The translations under genes were made by a program, and so were the position numbers. This document shows positions 44,492 through 57,406 of a stretch of 64,000 bases of DNA, one piece after another. Position 1 is the stretch's first letter. The number at the start of each line of letters is the position of its first letter. A model generated the notes under the pieces. The model was not told where the DNA came from. It saw only the letters and a program-made list of their open reading frames with translations, and made no database searches. The stretch comes from Posidonia oceanica (lineage: Eukaryota > Streptophyta > Magnoliopsida > Alismatales > Posidoniaceae): contig JAZBRS010000011.1 in the NCBI GenBank assembly GCA_037176725.1, forward strand, positions 4,278,001 to 4,342,000. Direction: 5' to 3'.

Positions 44492-47400
44492 GTGTTGACA
44501 CCCCATTCTGACAGGCCAGATCGATTGGAATCTTCTGGTGGCTTCTGAACCCAAACTTGGGTCCAAACTCACACCACTCTCTTCCTCTTTCCCCTCAAAA
44601 CAAGCCCAAACTCAACCTAAGATTACCCCCCTTTCCCGAACCCGAAAACTAGCCAAAATCCATAGGAAAACTCACCCCTCCTGACTTAACAAACTCACCA
44701 AAAAGCCCTTAAAATATCAGACCAAAACCACTCCCAAAAATCCTAGGAAACTTAGGCAAAACTACACTTTTTCTACACCTCAAAACCCCTCCAAAACTTT
44801 CTTAAAACCAAACCAAAACCCTGCGACCAAGACTACAGACCCTAGACCACACACCCATCAAATTTCACCCCTTTCCGGAACCTCTAAGACCTCCTTTTGC
44901 CCAAATTATCCTTTTCTCTCTCCTAGATTATCCTTTTCTCTCTCCTCTCTCTCTCCTGATTATCCTCCCTCTTTTCACCTCCTTTTCTCCCACTTTTTTG
45001 CCTGGTTTTGGGCCCCCCTTGTGCTCTCATCTGTTCTTAATCTTATTCCTATTTTTATCTTATTTTTACCTTTTTCTTTGATTTTCAAAAAATTACTTTC
45101 CTTCAACTCCTCTCTTTCCTATTTATTCCTCCATTTCTCCCTTTTCCTCTCCTTTCTAATTTCCTCTTCTCTTCTCTTGCTAAACCTCTAAAAACCCTTA
45201 AAACCCTAAAACCAAAGAGAAACAAGTCAAAATCCTAAAAAGAAATAATTAAAAAACTAACCAAACAATTAAAAACAAAAGCCTAACTAAATCCAACCAA
45301 AAAAAAGGGAAATCAAGAATGCAACTAAAAATGCAAAACCAACCAAAAGAAAATGCTGTAAAATCAAGGAAAGAACCAAAAAGTAACTAAAACAAGTCAA
45401 AGTGAGAACCTTACTAAAAGACAATCGAAAACAATTCCTAAAAAGAAAAGGAAACAATTAAAAAAATGCCAAGACAACTAATTAAGAAAAAGAAGAAACC
45501 TAACAAATATAAGAGGAAGAACACAAAAACCAAATAAAAAAAAAAGATGGAAAATGATCCAAAAACACCCAACTAAAAATTTAACAAGAAGACCTAACAA
45601 AAAGGAAATTAATTAAAAGAACCCAACAAACAAAAATCAAAAGCAAACCGAAAAGACTTAAGCAAGAAAAGAGGACCAAAATCCAAAATACAAAACCAAC
45701 CCTAATTAGTTTAAAACAAACTTTAAAAAAATCCTAATTAACATCCCAGGTACGTAACAATGAAAACATAGTTAGAAAACAACTTAAAAGACTTAACAAA
45801 CATTTAATCAAAATCAAAAACAAATCAAGATAAACAAACTCTAAAAACCCTAATCAAAACCAAACCTCTTTGAACCCAATTAATTAATCAAAAACAATTA
45901 TTAAAAACTTAATCAAGGTCCCAACTTAAAATACAATCACTCTAAGAACCTCTCCTATTTTTGTTTTATTTTTATTTTATTTTTTAATTTATTTCTCTCC
46001 CTACTCTTCTTCCTTTTCTTTCTTGGGCCCAATCCGACCTGCCTCCCCTCTCCTCCTCCCTTTCTTTTTCTTCCTTTTTTTTTTCCGCGCGCGCAGGCCC
46101 GGCCCACGGCCGCTTCCACCCCTTCTTCCCTTCTTCTTCTTCTCCCGCCTTCTTTGCTGTTTGCTTTTTCTTCTGCAACCAGCTCCTACTGCCGACAGCA
46201 CGACGCCAGTCCTGACCGTCCTTGCGCCTTGCACGCCTCCTGCTCAGGCCGGACCGGCATGCGCCGCTCTCTGCCCGTGCACCTGCCAGACCTTCTGCCA
46301 TGCCCTCTCCGAGCCATTAATGGCAATCAGAGATCCGGCAGTGGAAGAGGATCAAAGGCCAGCACCCGGACATTAGAGAGGGAACCGGCTTGATTCACCC
46401 AGATCACCTTCTTCTTCCTGGCACTCCCCCAGCCCGAGAGAGAGAGAGATTTCCCCCCATTTTCCACCCACAGAACCAGAATTCCCTTCCCCTTTGTCCG
46501 ACTGAAACCAGACCCCAAACACCTTCCAAAATCGCTCCCAGTTCGCTCCCCAATCTCACCCAAAATCTTCAGCATTCTTTCCCTTCATCCCGCAGCCGAA
46601 ACCAGTCCAAAAATCGCCTGAGACCACCTGAAACCAAAACAGGAACCCAACACCTCCCATTCCAGAATTCCCCGCACCACAGCACACTAAACCTCCCCAA
46701 ACTCCGGCCCGTAACTCAGCAGAACATCACCTTCCTAAGCCACTAGAGCCCCAACCTTCACCCTCACCACAGACCGCTTCATCCACTACAAACACCTGCC
46801 GTATTTTCTGATCCAAAATCCATCCGACAGCAATCTCCTTCCTCAAGCCTCCACAGACCCTTCCAACCATCCAGAGTCCATCGCCTGACCTCCAGAACTC
46901 TGCCGACGGCCGCCACTTGATCCAGAGAGCGACAGCCATCACCCCCCACCTCAGGCGACTTCTCCTGCACCCAAAAATCACCATTTCTTCCTCCGGCCTC
47001 AAAGCTTCACTCCGAGCGTTCGAGAAGCTCTGGAGGACTCCACTGAGGAGATTCCAGCCTTCGCGAGCCACCGGAGACGTCCGCAACTGCCAGACGAAGC
47101 TCGCCGTCCTCTGCAGAACAGACCGACGTTGGGGGAGCATACCAAACGCCGAACCAGGTAACCTTCTACGCCGTTAGCTTTAGGATCTCCTTTTCTTACT
47201 TTTCCACCCCTCAAAAGGGGGATCCGCAACCGCCTTCGCCAGGTCAGCGCCGTCGCTGACCTTCTTCCCCGACGAGCTCGAAGCTCGTCCCGTCGCGCCG
47301 GGCTGCCGAACGACCTCCCGTTGGTTGTCCCAGCTCCGCACGTCCCTCAGGAATGCTCCGGTGGCCTCAGAATGCCACGACGTCGCCGTTTTCGCCCGGT

Positions 47401-47724
47401 CTGCCTCTGGACAGTCTGCAGACCTCCGACGCTTTCTCCGGCCTGCTCCGAGCCCCGCCGTCGCTCCCCGACGCGACCCAGACCTCTGCCAAGCTCCGGA
47501 GAGCATCGCTGACCGTCCCGCACCTCTCTAGCAGCCCCCCTCTGCCTGCGACGGCCACTGGTAGCACTGTGCTAAAGTGGTCGTCGGCCTGTTAGAGTAC
47601 TGTAGCTTTATTTTCCATTTACTAAGATATTTTGTTGCTAAATTGCATTTTCGGTTTCAGTTTTTAGTTTATTACATTCAGATCCTGCCTCTGTTTAAAA
47701 TCCATTTAATTTCGTATGTTAATC

Positions 47725-48400
47725 TTATAAAATTGCATGAAAAATCCAAAAAATCAGTTAATTGCATGTTAGTCCTTCAGTAGTTGATTTGATTTAAATG
47801 TACATATTTTACCTTGATATATTGCATTGCTGGCCCTTATTAGTTCTCTGATTTGCAACTTAGTCCTCTGATCTGTTAACTTAGGTTTTATTTACCTATT
47901 TTTCTTACTTCATTGCATTGTCTTCCCTCAAAGTATCCGATTTTTGCATATAGGTCACTCCTGATGCACAGCATGTATTTAAATGCATATTTTGCTTATA
48001 AAATTGCATGTTTGACCCTGCATGATTTAAAAATTGCATATAGGTCCTCTGAGTGTTCACAGTAGGTATTTACATGCATAGTTTGCTTGTAAAATTGCAT
48101 TATTGCCCCCACATGTTTGGAAAATTGCATATAGGTCCCTGTTTGCATTCCAGACCACTCAGACCCCTGTTTTACTGGAAAATTTGCATTTTAAACCCTG
48201 TTGATTTCAAAATTGCACGTCGACTTACCATTCAATTTCAAAACCTGTCCTGATGCATAGCCACCCAGTAACTTTGCATTTTGAACCCTGCACTCTGTAA
48301 AATTGCATTCAAACCCCCACCTTTTTCAAACTTGCATATAAGTCCATTTTTTCTGAAAAGTCATCCCCAAGTCTCTTCTTGCATTCCGCACGCATTGCAT
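47725..48400 (+). repeat. Degenerate TTGCATATAGGTC repeats in D LTR
   Basis: About ten phrases of the type AAATTGCATATAGGTCC or AAATTGCATTTTAAACCC, spaced 30-60 bp. Confidence 0.6.
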
Positions 48401-48735
48401 CCTTGCATCCGGCATCCCTCGCACACACTTAAGTATGTCTAGCTCCCCTGAACACGGGAGGACCTGTTTTGCACACCCCTTAGGTCCCTTTTACACTTAG
48501 ATCTTATCTTCTCCCCTGTTCTGGCCTCCCGCCTTGAAGCCTAGATATCTTCAGATCCGGCCGTTGGATCTCCTCAAGTAAGCTGCCAGGACGACCCCGG
48601 CGGAGCGCTCTTCGGCATGGACCAATCAGATTTCAGATCGGGCTTCAGGTTTCCAAGGTAAGTCCTCTTGAACTTCGGCAGTATTGTTTGCACATCATTC
48701 GCATTGCATGGCTTTTGCACGTTTCTTTTCGCCTT

Positions 48736-49740
48736 ATTTTCTCACACCGTTTTGCGTGCCACTTTGTTTTCTCACACCGTTTTGCGTGCCGCTTTGTTTT
48801 CCCGCACCGTTTTGCATGCCGCTCTGTTTTCTTGCACCGTTTTACATGCCGCTCTATTTTCTCACACCGTTTTGCGTGCCGCTTTGTTTTCTCGCACCGT
48901 TTCGCATGCTGCTTTGTTTTCTTGCACCGTTTTGCGTGCTGCCTTTGTTTTCTCGCACCGTTTCACGTGCCGCTTTGTTTTCTTGCACCGTTTTGTGTGC
49001 CGCTTTGTTTTCTCGCACCGTTTTGCGTGCCGCTTTGTTTTCTTGCACCGTTTTGCGTGCCGCCCTTGTTTTCTTGCACCGTTTTGCATGCCGCTTTGTT
49101 TTCTCGCACCGTTTTGCGTGCCGCTTTGTTTTCTTGCACCATTTTGCGTGCCACTTTGTTTTCTTGCACCGCTTTGCGTGCCGCTCTGTTTTCTTGCATC
49201 GTTTTGCGTGCCGTTTTGTTTTCTTGCACCGTTTTGCGTGCTGCTTTGTTTTCTTGCACCGTTTTGCGTGCCGCTTTGTTTTCTTGCACTATTTTGCATG
49301 CCACTTTGTTTTCTTGCACCGCTTTGCGTGCTGCTCTATTTTCTTGCACCGTTTTGCGCGCCGTCTTGTTTTCTTGCACTGTTTTGCGTGCCACTTTGTT
49401 TTCTTGCACCGTTTTGCGTGCCGCCTTGTTTTCTTGCACCGTTTCGCGTGTCGCTTTGTTTTCTTGCATCGTTTTGCGTGCCGTTTTGTTTTCCTGCATC
49501 GTTTTGCGTGCCTCGCCTGTTTTTCGCACCGTTTTGTGTGTCTCGCTTGTTTCTTGCACCATTCTGCATGCCGACTTTGTTTTTCGCACTGCTTTATGTC
49601 CTTGCCTTGTTTCTCGCGCTGTTTTACGCTCTTGCTTCGTTTTCTCTCACCGTTTTGCGTGTCGACCTTGTTTCTTGCATCGTTTTACGTTCTTGCTTTG
49701 TTTCTTGCCCCGTTTCGCGTGTTTTACGTTGTTTCCCTTG
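48736..49740 (+). repeat. 30-bp tandem array in D LTR, about 28 good units plus decaying ones
   Basis: The unit contains TTTTCTTGCACCGTTTTGCG followed by TGCCGCTTTG. Because 30 is a multiple of three and the unit lacks stops, all three plus frames and several minus frames stay open, giving 370-400-codon ORFs that are not genes. Order decays after about 49560. Confidence 0.92.
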
Positions 49741-50429
49741 CATGTCGCCCGCATCGCCTGTTTTCACCGCTGTTTTGTTTTATCGCCTGCATTTGCATAT
49801 AAGGCGGTGATGCTTACTGTCTGGAGTTCTCACGAGCCAGGTTCTGCCCGGTTCGGAACACAGACAGCGTTGCTGAGCGCTTAGATTGCACATTTACTTC
49901 CTTGCATTGCATTCATCACTTAGAGCACACCTTTGAGCATTTAGATAGGTATTCATTGGCACTTAGGCATTCAAAGTCTGCATTTTCCTGCGTATGCGAG
50001 CGTAAGCCTAGAAAGATCAGTTCTCGGGCGTGTCGGGGGTGCCTAACACCTTCCCCGCACGTAACAGGAGTCCTTGCCCTCTCTCTTGGCCCGTAATGAC
50101 CATACTGCCCTTATCCTAGGCACGAGTCACATCATTTGCATTCATTTGCATCTCATTCCTTCTACATTGTCTTGCATTGCATCTTTTGCTTGGTTTTGCG
50201 TGGTTATTCACGCATTTCCCCGGTTTTCCTTGTCTCCCGATCTAATAGACTTGGTGGCGACTCCGATTTTGTCTTATCTTCTTCTTTTCTTCCCCTTTTC
50301 CCTTTTTTAAATGTTTTTGAGTTAAGTCTTCCTTCTCGGACATAGCCGCTAATAGTGAACCTGATTCTGATCAGTGCACATGAGCTTTGGCAATGTGCAT
50401 GGACGATCTGAACACCGGGATTACTACAG

Positions 50430-50447
50430 TGGCGACTCCGCTGGGGA
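50430..50447 (+). other. Element D primer-binding site (tRNA-Arg)
   Basis: TGGCGACTCCGCTGGGGA, same as in C. Confidence 0.9.
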
Positions 50448-51716
50448 TACTAGACTCCGGCTTTCGCTTTGGCTTTGGCTCGCTCGCATTCTGTTTGGGA
50501 TTTGCCTTCTTTGTTCGCCTTTGTGTTTCCTTTGCTTGTTTTGCTCGTTTTTCTGTGCAAACTTTTAGCAAGTCGCCTCGTGGTTACTTTGCTTAGGTTT
50601 TGCACCCCCCTCGGTTGCCTTTGCCTTGGTTCTTGCTCTGTCTTGCTCTGCTTTGTCTAATTTGCTTGTTTACTTGTCTATTTCCTTGCTTCTGCTCTCA
50701 TTCGCTTTACAGCTTACCTGTCTTTACTTTCTTTATCCTGCTTACTTGTTAGTACTTTATTTCCTATACAATGCATGTCTACATACTTGTTTGGCAACAA
50801 TGCATGCTTTTTAAATGATGAATGCTTTCTTTTACACATTTGCTATGTCACTACACACGCACATGCTCTGTATATATGCCTTTTGACATGATGAACGCTC
50901 TCCCTTCACTATCATGCTCACAAACACTCGCACATGACATGCACTTGCCTTTTGCTCTGTTATATGTTGTTGCTTGCCATGTTTGGTTGATTTTCTTTCC
51001 TTTTGCACATGCCATGCCTAGGATAGTAGAGACTGATTGCTTTTTCCTGTGGTTAATTAAAAATAGCAAGTAAAATAAGATCTAGGGTTAACTAGAGCCA
51101 TCAACACACCTGCACTCTCTTGGAGTTAATAAAATACGCGAGATAAAAGACTTTAATCATTTGCATGAAGCATCATATAGGGCATGCATCTTCTCATCTG
51201 AGTCCACCTATCAGTCTGCGAAGGATGGTTCCGATCTGTCACTCTGACGCTTTGGCATGGTGTGAGTCGGTCGGTCTGTCCCCCCTTGTCAGGGGTCGTG
51301 TCGGTGCTAGTGGAGGGTACTTCCTACGCTTAGGCGAGGTTGAGGCCACCAATGCGCCACCCTATTATTACCTGAGCTTTGGGCCGGGAGTTAGACAGGG
51401 AACCTTCTTTTCTGACCTGAGACGGTGACCCGTACACTTGTGGATATCCGAAGTAGACTACCTGCTAGGAAACACTAGATTAGTGAGAGAGAGCATGCTA
51501 GAAAGCATACATGTCATTCATGCCATGACTTAGTGCATTTGCATTTCACTTTTTGTTCCTAATCCCAGTTTCCTGTTGTGTCCTTAACAGAGTTCAGTAA
51601 GCGATCTCCTTAGCTAGAGCCCGGGTTCCTCCCCTTGCTGACACCTCTGCTGAGACACCTGTGCTCGACCACCCCTTTCTGAGCTACTCGCCTTTGCGAG
51701 CATAGCTCCTCGTAGA
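50448..51716 (+). other. Element D leader, no gene
   Basis: About 1.3 kb of TTTGCTTG-rich then mixed sequence aligned with C's leader. No ORF with recognisable features; packaging signals would be expected here but I cannot identify one. Confidence 0.6.
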
Positions 51717-54208
51717 GCCCGTCCGTTTTCCGCTCGTCGCAGCCCCATTTTGACTTGCTCTCGGTCAGCAAGGCCCCAGCGCACCGTCGAACCCCCCTTA
51801 CTCTTGCCTCGAAGGTGGTTTCCGCTCCGGCCCCTCCGACTCCCGTCTCTAACCTCTCTATGCCCCCTGTGATGCCAGGATTTCCTCCTCTGTCGTCTGG
51901 GGTACCCCAGTTTGCTGTGGGACAGTGGCAGACGCTCGCTCCTCCTGATCCGGTCGCCGAGTCCATCTTGATGGCCACTTCTCGTATTCCAGAGGCACCT
52001 CTGACCCCACCTTCTCAGGGATTTGTCGCTTTTGACACCCCTTCTGCTGCTATGGTGACTCTCGCCCTAGGACTCCAATCTCCTAGACAGTCCAGATCTC
52101 TTGGCTCTGGCCCCTTGCCGGCACTGCAATTCAGCGTTCCCACCGACGGGACACCTGAAGAACAGTACCAGCATCTGATGGACACTATCCAGCGGTTGCA
52201 GGGTATGGCTCTATCAGTCTGTCCTTCTTCCCTTCCTGTTGGTCCTGAGGTTCCTGTGCGGCCTACTCTCACACATCATGCATTGCACTCTACACTTCCG
52301 CTTAGACCGTCGTCTCAACTGCTCACAGTTCCGACGATGGGGGCACGTATCCCGCCTCTTGCATCTGCACCGCACCACACCCAGCATGCACCTCCGTCAC
52401 CTGGTGGCCAGTCATTCGGACTGGTGGGAGCACAGTATCTCGCAGGCTCGCCCCCCGGCACCACACCGGTGCGGCTGCTGTTGCTCCAGCATTCTGCACC
52501 CACCGCACAGCATACCATCAATCCTCCCCCTCTACATCAGGTTCAGAATTCCACATGCATCCCTCCTTGCACTCCACCACAGCACGGGTATGCCGGCCAT
52601 CACCTTGCGTCACCAGGCGATGTGATGGTAGATCCGGAGGAGCACCTCGGTGCGACCCAATCGGCATACGTGGTTCCTGCCCCCGCTGTCCCGTCACCTA
52701 TGGCAGCCATTCCAGACCCCATCAACAACAGGATGGATGTTCTGGAGAAAGCACTGCGTCTAGTGCAGGGCACGGACCACCAGACCTACCAATTCCGAGA
52801 CCTCTGCTATTTCCCAGAGGCTGTACTCCCTCCAAAGTTCAAAATCCCAGACTTTGAGAAGTATGATGGTAGGGGCTGCCCCATAGCCCATCTGAAGGCG
52901 TACTGCGGTGATCTCGCCCAGCTCCAGGCTGACGAGAGGTTGCTGATCCACCTGTTCCAAAAGAGTTTGTCCGGTCCAGCCCTCAAGTGGTTCACCTCGC
53001 TTGATATGGCTACAATCAGGACATGGAACGACCTAAGCCAGGCGTTCTTGGAACAGTATTCCTTCAATCTCGATCTGGTCCCAAAGCGCGTAGACCTGAT
53101 CGCAACCAAGCAGAATCCAGGCGAGCCGTTCGGGGAGTACGTCGGCCGCTGGCGTGCCCTTGCCTCTCAAGTTCGAGATAGGCCCTCTGACGAGGAGTCT
53201 ATTGAGATCATTATAAAAGGGGCACAGCCGACCACCGGAGTTTTGCTTAGCATCCAACCTGTCACAACCTTCACTGCATTGATCCGAGCTGGCACTTGCG
53301 TAGAGAGTTCGTTACGGAGTGGCAACTTCCCCGCACTCTCTGTGCTTGCCAAGCAGGCCCCCGCCAGCAGTAACAGTAGCAGCAGCAGTGCCATCAACAA
53401 CAACAATGGCATCAACAACAAACGTCCCAAGAGAAAGGATCCGTCGAAGCCCGTTGTTGCGTACGTCGACTCCCCTGCTGCGCCTGTTCGTCTGGCATCC
53501 CGGCCTGCCCCTCCTCAGATCTATTACGCACCTGCACCTAGGGCACACCCCACACCACAAATCACTACCACCGCTCGACCGGTCTATCCTGCCGTACCGG
53601 TTCAGCAAGGACAATTCCAGAGGCCGAGACGGCCACCCGTTGAGAAGCGGAAGTTCGCCCCACTGGTGGAACCGCTCACCGCCGTCCTCCCGAAGGTTGC
53701 GTCGCTCCTGAAGTTTCCGGAGGTTCGCCCGCCACCAAACCCACTACCACATTGGTTTAAGGCGAACGTTTTCTGCGATTTTCATCGAAGCGTCGGGCAT
53801 TCGACTGATAATTGCTTCACTCTCCGGAACGCTATCCAGGATTTGATCGAATCGGGAACGATTGTGATCGACACGCACGAGGCATCCACTTCTACACCAT
53901 CTCATGCATCTGCATCAGCATCTACCCCAGCTAATATTGTTCGCCGGCCCCTGCCAGAGCACTCCTATTCAGGAGGCGCAGGGACCTCAGGAATCCACTC
54001 CTTGTTTCCTTCTGGATCTCTCACATCTGTGGTAGATCCTTCTGAGCTTATCCATGATATCTCTACTCTTTTTCCAGTCTCTCTTTATCTTGCAGCTGTC
54101 ACTGGTTCCGAGTCGGGCGTTCATATGATCCGACCGCGCACCAGGCCGGAGCGTTCTTCTGCACCAGCCACCATGCTTTCCCGGGCCCAACCCCAGTACA
54201 CCTGCTAG
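51717..54208 (+). CDS. Element D gag, uninterrupted
   Basis: One frame is open from about 51717 to TAG 54206-54208, more than 810 codons, the longest real ORF in the window. The first in-frame ATG is 51860, so the true start is unclear. The N-terminal third is Pro/Ser/His-rich and low-complexity. The retrotransposon gag core follows (52830-53320): FKIPDFEKYDG, IAHLKAYCGDL, LFQKSLSGPALKWFTSLD, TWNDLSQAFLEQYSFN and FGEYVGRWRALASQV. A Ser/Asn-rich linker and a single zinc motif CDFHRSVGHSTDNCF (near 53780) close it. Gag builds the particle and binds RNA. It shows no internal stop, in contrast to pol. Confidence 0.88.
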
Positions 54209-55665
54209 GTAACCCGCAGGGGGTATCCCTAATACATCTCCTAGCCAGACCTCAGCTAGAGTCTCCTGTACACCTGTTAGCAAGACCTCAATCCCCACCC
54301 CGTTTGCCTTCCCAGCAATCCTCTCATCCATGCCTCCCTCAACCAGTAGGCACCCCTGTAGCCCCTCTCGTGCTCGCTGCACGTGCTCCCGTGGTTATTA
54401 ACCTAACCCAGGATACCCATCGCGTACCTTACAGCTACGCCACAGAAATGTGTGCAGAAGTGACGCGATCGGGAAGGGTCTACAAACCCCCAGCACCAGT
54501 GGCCAGACCTAGTCATCCAGAACCTGCAACACCTCTTCCCTTAGTCCAGCCTACAAGCCTACCACCTCCAGGCCAACCCCTTGAATCCACCATAGCTGAA
54601 CCTGCCCCCAAGGCCACACTCCCTGCCATCAAGAAGGGCCAGCCCAAGGCCGACATTACCTCCCAGCTCAAAAAGGTTAAAGCTGATATATCCATTTGGG
54701 ACCTGATACACACTTCTGCCGAACACCGCGAGGCTTTCCTTCGCGTGTTGCAAGCTGCCCGTGTGTCCCAAACCATAGAACCTGCCGCCTTGGAAAGCAT
54801 GGTCGGAATGATTGCAGAACCCCAGGTCATCACTTTCACGAGTGATGAACTACCTCCGGTGGGGATTAATCATAACCAACCCTTGTTTGTCACGGTACAA
54901 TTCAAGAACTTTCGCATTCCCCTTGCGCTGGTCGATAATGGGTTGGGCCTTAACGTCTGTCCTTTGCGAACAGCAACTAAGCTCAGATTCAAGGCCGAGG
55001 ACATTACTCCGGCTGTAAAGGGAATGACAGCTTTTGATAATACCCACCATGACGCTCTAGGGATTCTGATTATTCCTCTTATCATTGGTCCGGTCACATT
55101 CGATGTGGAATTCTACGTCGTCGACTTGGAACCTAATTTCAACTTTCTGCTTGGGCGCCCTTGGCTCCACAAGCATCAGGTTATCCCCTCGACCCTCCAT
55201 CGCATGATCAAGTTCCGCCGAGGTGACGATGTCATCGTTGTCATGGCAGAGAATTTTGAGAAGGAGTGGATCGAAGCGATTTCCTCTGTCTCTCCGCGGA
55301 CTGTCCCCTTTGACCCTGAACTCTCGAATGCTTTATACCGCGTTAATCGATGCGAGCCGGTTAACTTTTTACCAGATCTTGAACGTGTCAACTCCTTGGC
55401 CGTTCACAACAACCCTTTTCAGATGGTCGAGAACGTCTGTCATAGGTGGGGCTATGTCAAGGGGACGCCGCTCAGGCGATACGGCCAGGGAATCGCCGAA
55501 CCCATCGTGGCGGAAGAACGAAGAGACAACGAGGGTCTCGGATACGACCCTCACACTGATGAAGGCAAGCGCCCGCAAGCGAGGAATCAACGAATGATCA
55601 TACCCAGAACCTCGCTAACTTCACAAGTGCGGGCATCCTGGGTTCAAGCGCCGTTCAAACCGTAG
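54208..55665 (+). CDS. Element D protease region
   Basis: A frame overlapping the end of gag but shifted by one base stays open to TAG 55663-55665; the first ATG-like start is at 54330, but fusion to gag by frameshift is more likely. It contains a Pro-rich linker, the EVTRSGRVYKPP phrase common between gag and protease in Tat elements, and then the aspartic protease: PLALVDNGLGLNVCPL with Asp-Asn-Gly in place of Asp-Thr/Ser-Gly, followed by NFNFLLGRPWLHKHQVIPSTLH. The Asp-Asn-Gly form is usual in Tat elements; the Leu after Gly (normally Ser) is not. The protease would cut the polyprotein. Confidence 0.75.
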   Translation, partial: GNPQGVSLIHLLARPQLESPVHLLARPQSPPRLPSQQSSHPCLPQPVGTPVAPLVLAARAPVVINLTQDTHRVPYSYATEMCAEVTRSGRVYKPPAPVARPSHPEPATPLPLVQPTSLPPPGQPLESTIAEPAPKATLPAIKKGQPKADITSQLKKVKADISIWDLIHTSAEHREAFLRVLQAARVSQTIEPAALESMVGMIAEPQVITFTSDELPPVGINHNQPLFVTVQFKNFRIPLALVDNGLGLNVCPLRTATKLRFKAEDITPAVKGMTAFDNTHHDALGILIIPLIIGPVTFDVEFYVVDLEPNFNFLLGRPWLHKHQVIPSTLHRMIKFRRGDDVIVVMAENFEKEWIEAISSVSPRTVPFDPELSNALYRVNRCEPVNFLPDLERVNSLAVHNNPFQMVENVCHRWGYVKGTPLRRYGQGIAEPIVAEERRDNEGLGYDPHTDEGKRPQARNQRMIIPRTSLTSQVRASWVQAPFKP

Positions 55666-57404
55666 TGCCATCGGAGCCATGCCAAAGCTCTTCGCCACCG
55701 GAAGAGGACTGGGTCTGCGTTGAGGACTACTACTCGGATGAGGAACAGTCTAGCAAAGCAGGGGCAGTTCGGACCTACAGCGAAAGCCAACTCAACTCAA
55801 CAGCACATCAGTCGGTTTGTCTGGCCCTTCCTTCCACAGATCATAAAGCAGCAGATTTGGCAGAACCTTTGGCAGATTTGACAGTCTCTGATCTTCCCGC
55901 AGTCTTGTCAGCATCACCAGTACCAACTCCAGCATCACCAGTACCAACTCAGGCGCAGTCAGTCAGTCCGCCCGCAACCGCTGTCGCATCAGTACAACTG
56001 TCACCCTCTCAGGAGGGTCAATCACTGAGTCCAGTCAGCAGCGTGACTCAGCCCTTTTCAGTAACCACATCTCAAGCAGTGCAGCCAACTCGGTCAGCCA
56101 CGCATTCTCCTACTGCAGAACAGCAACTCTCATGGCAGGACCCTATGGCGTCAGAGGCTGTGTTCTCACCATCATCACCAGTCGCAGAGGACCAGCCGAG
56201 CATCACAGTCTCCTAGCCCTTGAGCCTTCAGAAGAGCACCTCTACCTACCCTCTGACTGCGACAGTAACCCTGGCAGCGTACCCATTTGTGGCCCCGCTG
56301 ACCAACCTGTCTGGATCTCCCATGCCGAGGCTATCGCTATCCGGCACGCCCGTGAGTCAGACCACGCAAATACCAGGGACAGCAATCCATCTTGCAGCCG
56401 AGCCAGTGCCGCAGGCCCTCGGCGCCTACTACGTCGGCTCGAATCCATAGTAGAAGACCTGGCACAGCACCGAGCCGCAGAAAGGAAAGGAAAAGCCGTG
56501 GTTACGGATCCTCCTCTGCGAGAGGACCACACCCCCATCATGGCCCTGGAAGAAAACTCAGTAATGCCGGACTCCCCTAGACCAGACGAGCTCATTACCC
56601 TTCAACCCGAAGGTGGGTCTAGGTGGCTCGTGCAGCACATGCCTCACTTGGGTAGGACAGCAAGTGGTGGCGTTCAGGTCAGCCGCCAGTCCAACATGCC
56701 CTCCACAAGCGTATTAGCAGACTCAGAAGAGGAAGCACCAGCAGATCACACAACAGCAGTAACAGAGCAGAAAGCAGAATCAGTAACAGAGTTGTCAGTA
56801 GTCTCAGTAGCAAGGCCGTCAGCAGTATCAGTCGCGGAATCGGCAAGGCCTTCAGTAGTATCAGTAGAGCATGCAGCAGTATCATTAGCAGCAGAATAGA
56901 CAGGGGAAGTCACCAGGACAGAGGTCGCGCACCGGGGATACAGAAACACCCGAGTAGGCGTGACCATCCTGAGGCGTCACCGGGGCCAAGAAGCAGAACA
57001 TCTACACTCCTTCGGTGTAACAAATCCCACATTCGAAAAGGAGATCCTCTCGGAACTTGTTGCATATGGAGAAGAAGACAATACAGGTGAGGATGAGAAT
57101 GATGACCCATCGCCTGAGTTCCGGCCCTATGACGATGATCCAGAAGGTCCCAACCTGCATGTTGAGGAAGAAACAGAGGTTGTTAACCTCGGCACAGCCG
57201 AAGAAACCAAAGAAGTTCGCATCAGTGCCCTACTATCACCCCAGGCCAGAATAGAGTTCATTGCGTTCTTGAAAGAGTATGCAGATGTCTTCGCCTGGAC
57301 TTATGAAGATATGGTTGGTCTTGATGTCAAAATAGTGGTCCATAACCTACCCTTGAAGCCGGATGCCAAGCCAGTAAAGCAGAAACTGAGAAGGTGGCGA
57401 CCAT
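55665..57404 (+). pseudogene. Element D linker between protease and RT
   Basis: First part (55665-56216) is a Ser/Pro/Thr/Gln-rich acidic frame with repeats like SPVPTPASPVPTQ. A second frame (56132-56899) follows with a Val-Ser-Val-Ala repeat end and a TAG; after it the pol frame continues with RNTRVGVTILRRHRG and the acidic RFRPYDDDPEGPN-like part, then REFIAFLKEYADVFAWTYEDM, the conserved entry to RT. In Ogre elements an intron lies between PR and RT; I see no certain splice sites here. Unlike PR or RT it shows little conservation pattern, so frame breaks are hard to judge. Confidence 0.55.
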
Positions 57405-57406
57405 AG

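Larger units (their letters stand above)
44492..50428 (+). repeat. Element D 5' LTR, 5937 bp
   Basis: It begins TGTTGACACCCC and ends GGATTACTACA, one base before the primer site. Parts: C/A-rich start; A-rich 45180-45920; CT- and GC-rich 45960-47590 (ORFs here are artefacts); dispersed TTGCAT phrases 47725-48400; a 30-bp array; the shared Tat block at 50038-50056. It is about twice the length of LTRs B and C. Confidence 0.85.

Noticed and set aside
44492..44530. Element D LTR read as the 3' LTR of element C
   Set aside because: The sequence to its left is C's leader, which aligns with D's own leader; D's LTR is followed by its own primer site, so it is a 5' LTR of a separate insertion.
45984..47595. 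Many ORFs of 60-137 codons in the D LTR
   Set aside because: GC- and pyrimidine-rich LTR sequence, several frames open at once, no recognisable domain.
48668..49884. Three overlapping plus-strand ORFs of 372-398 codons and several minus-strand ones
   Set aside because: They are readings of the 30-bp tandem array, whose length is a multiple of three and which lacks stops.
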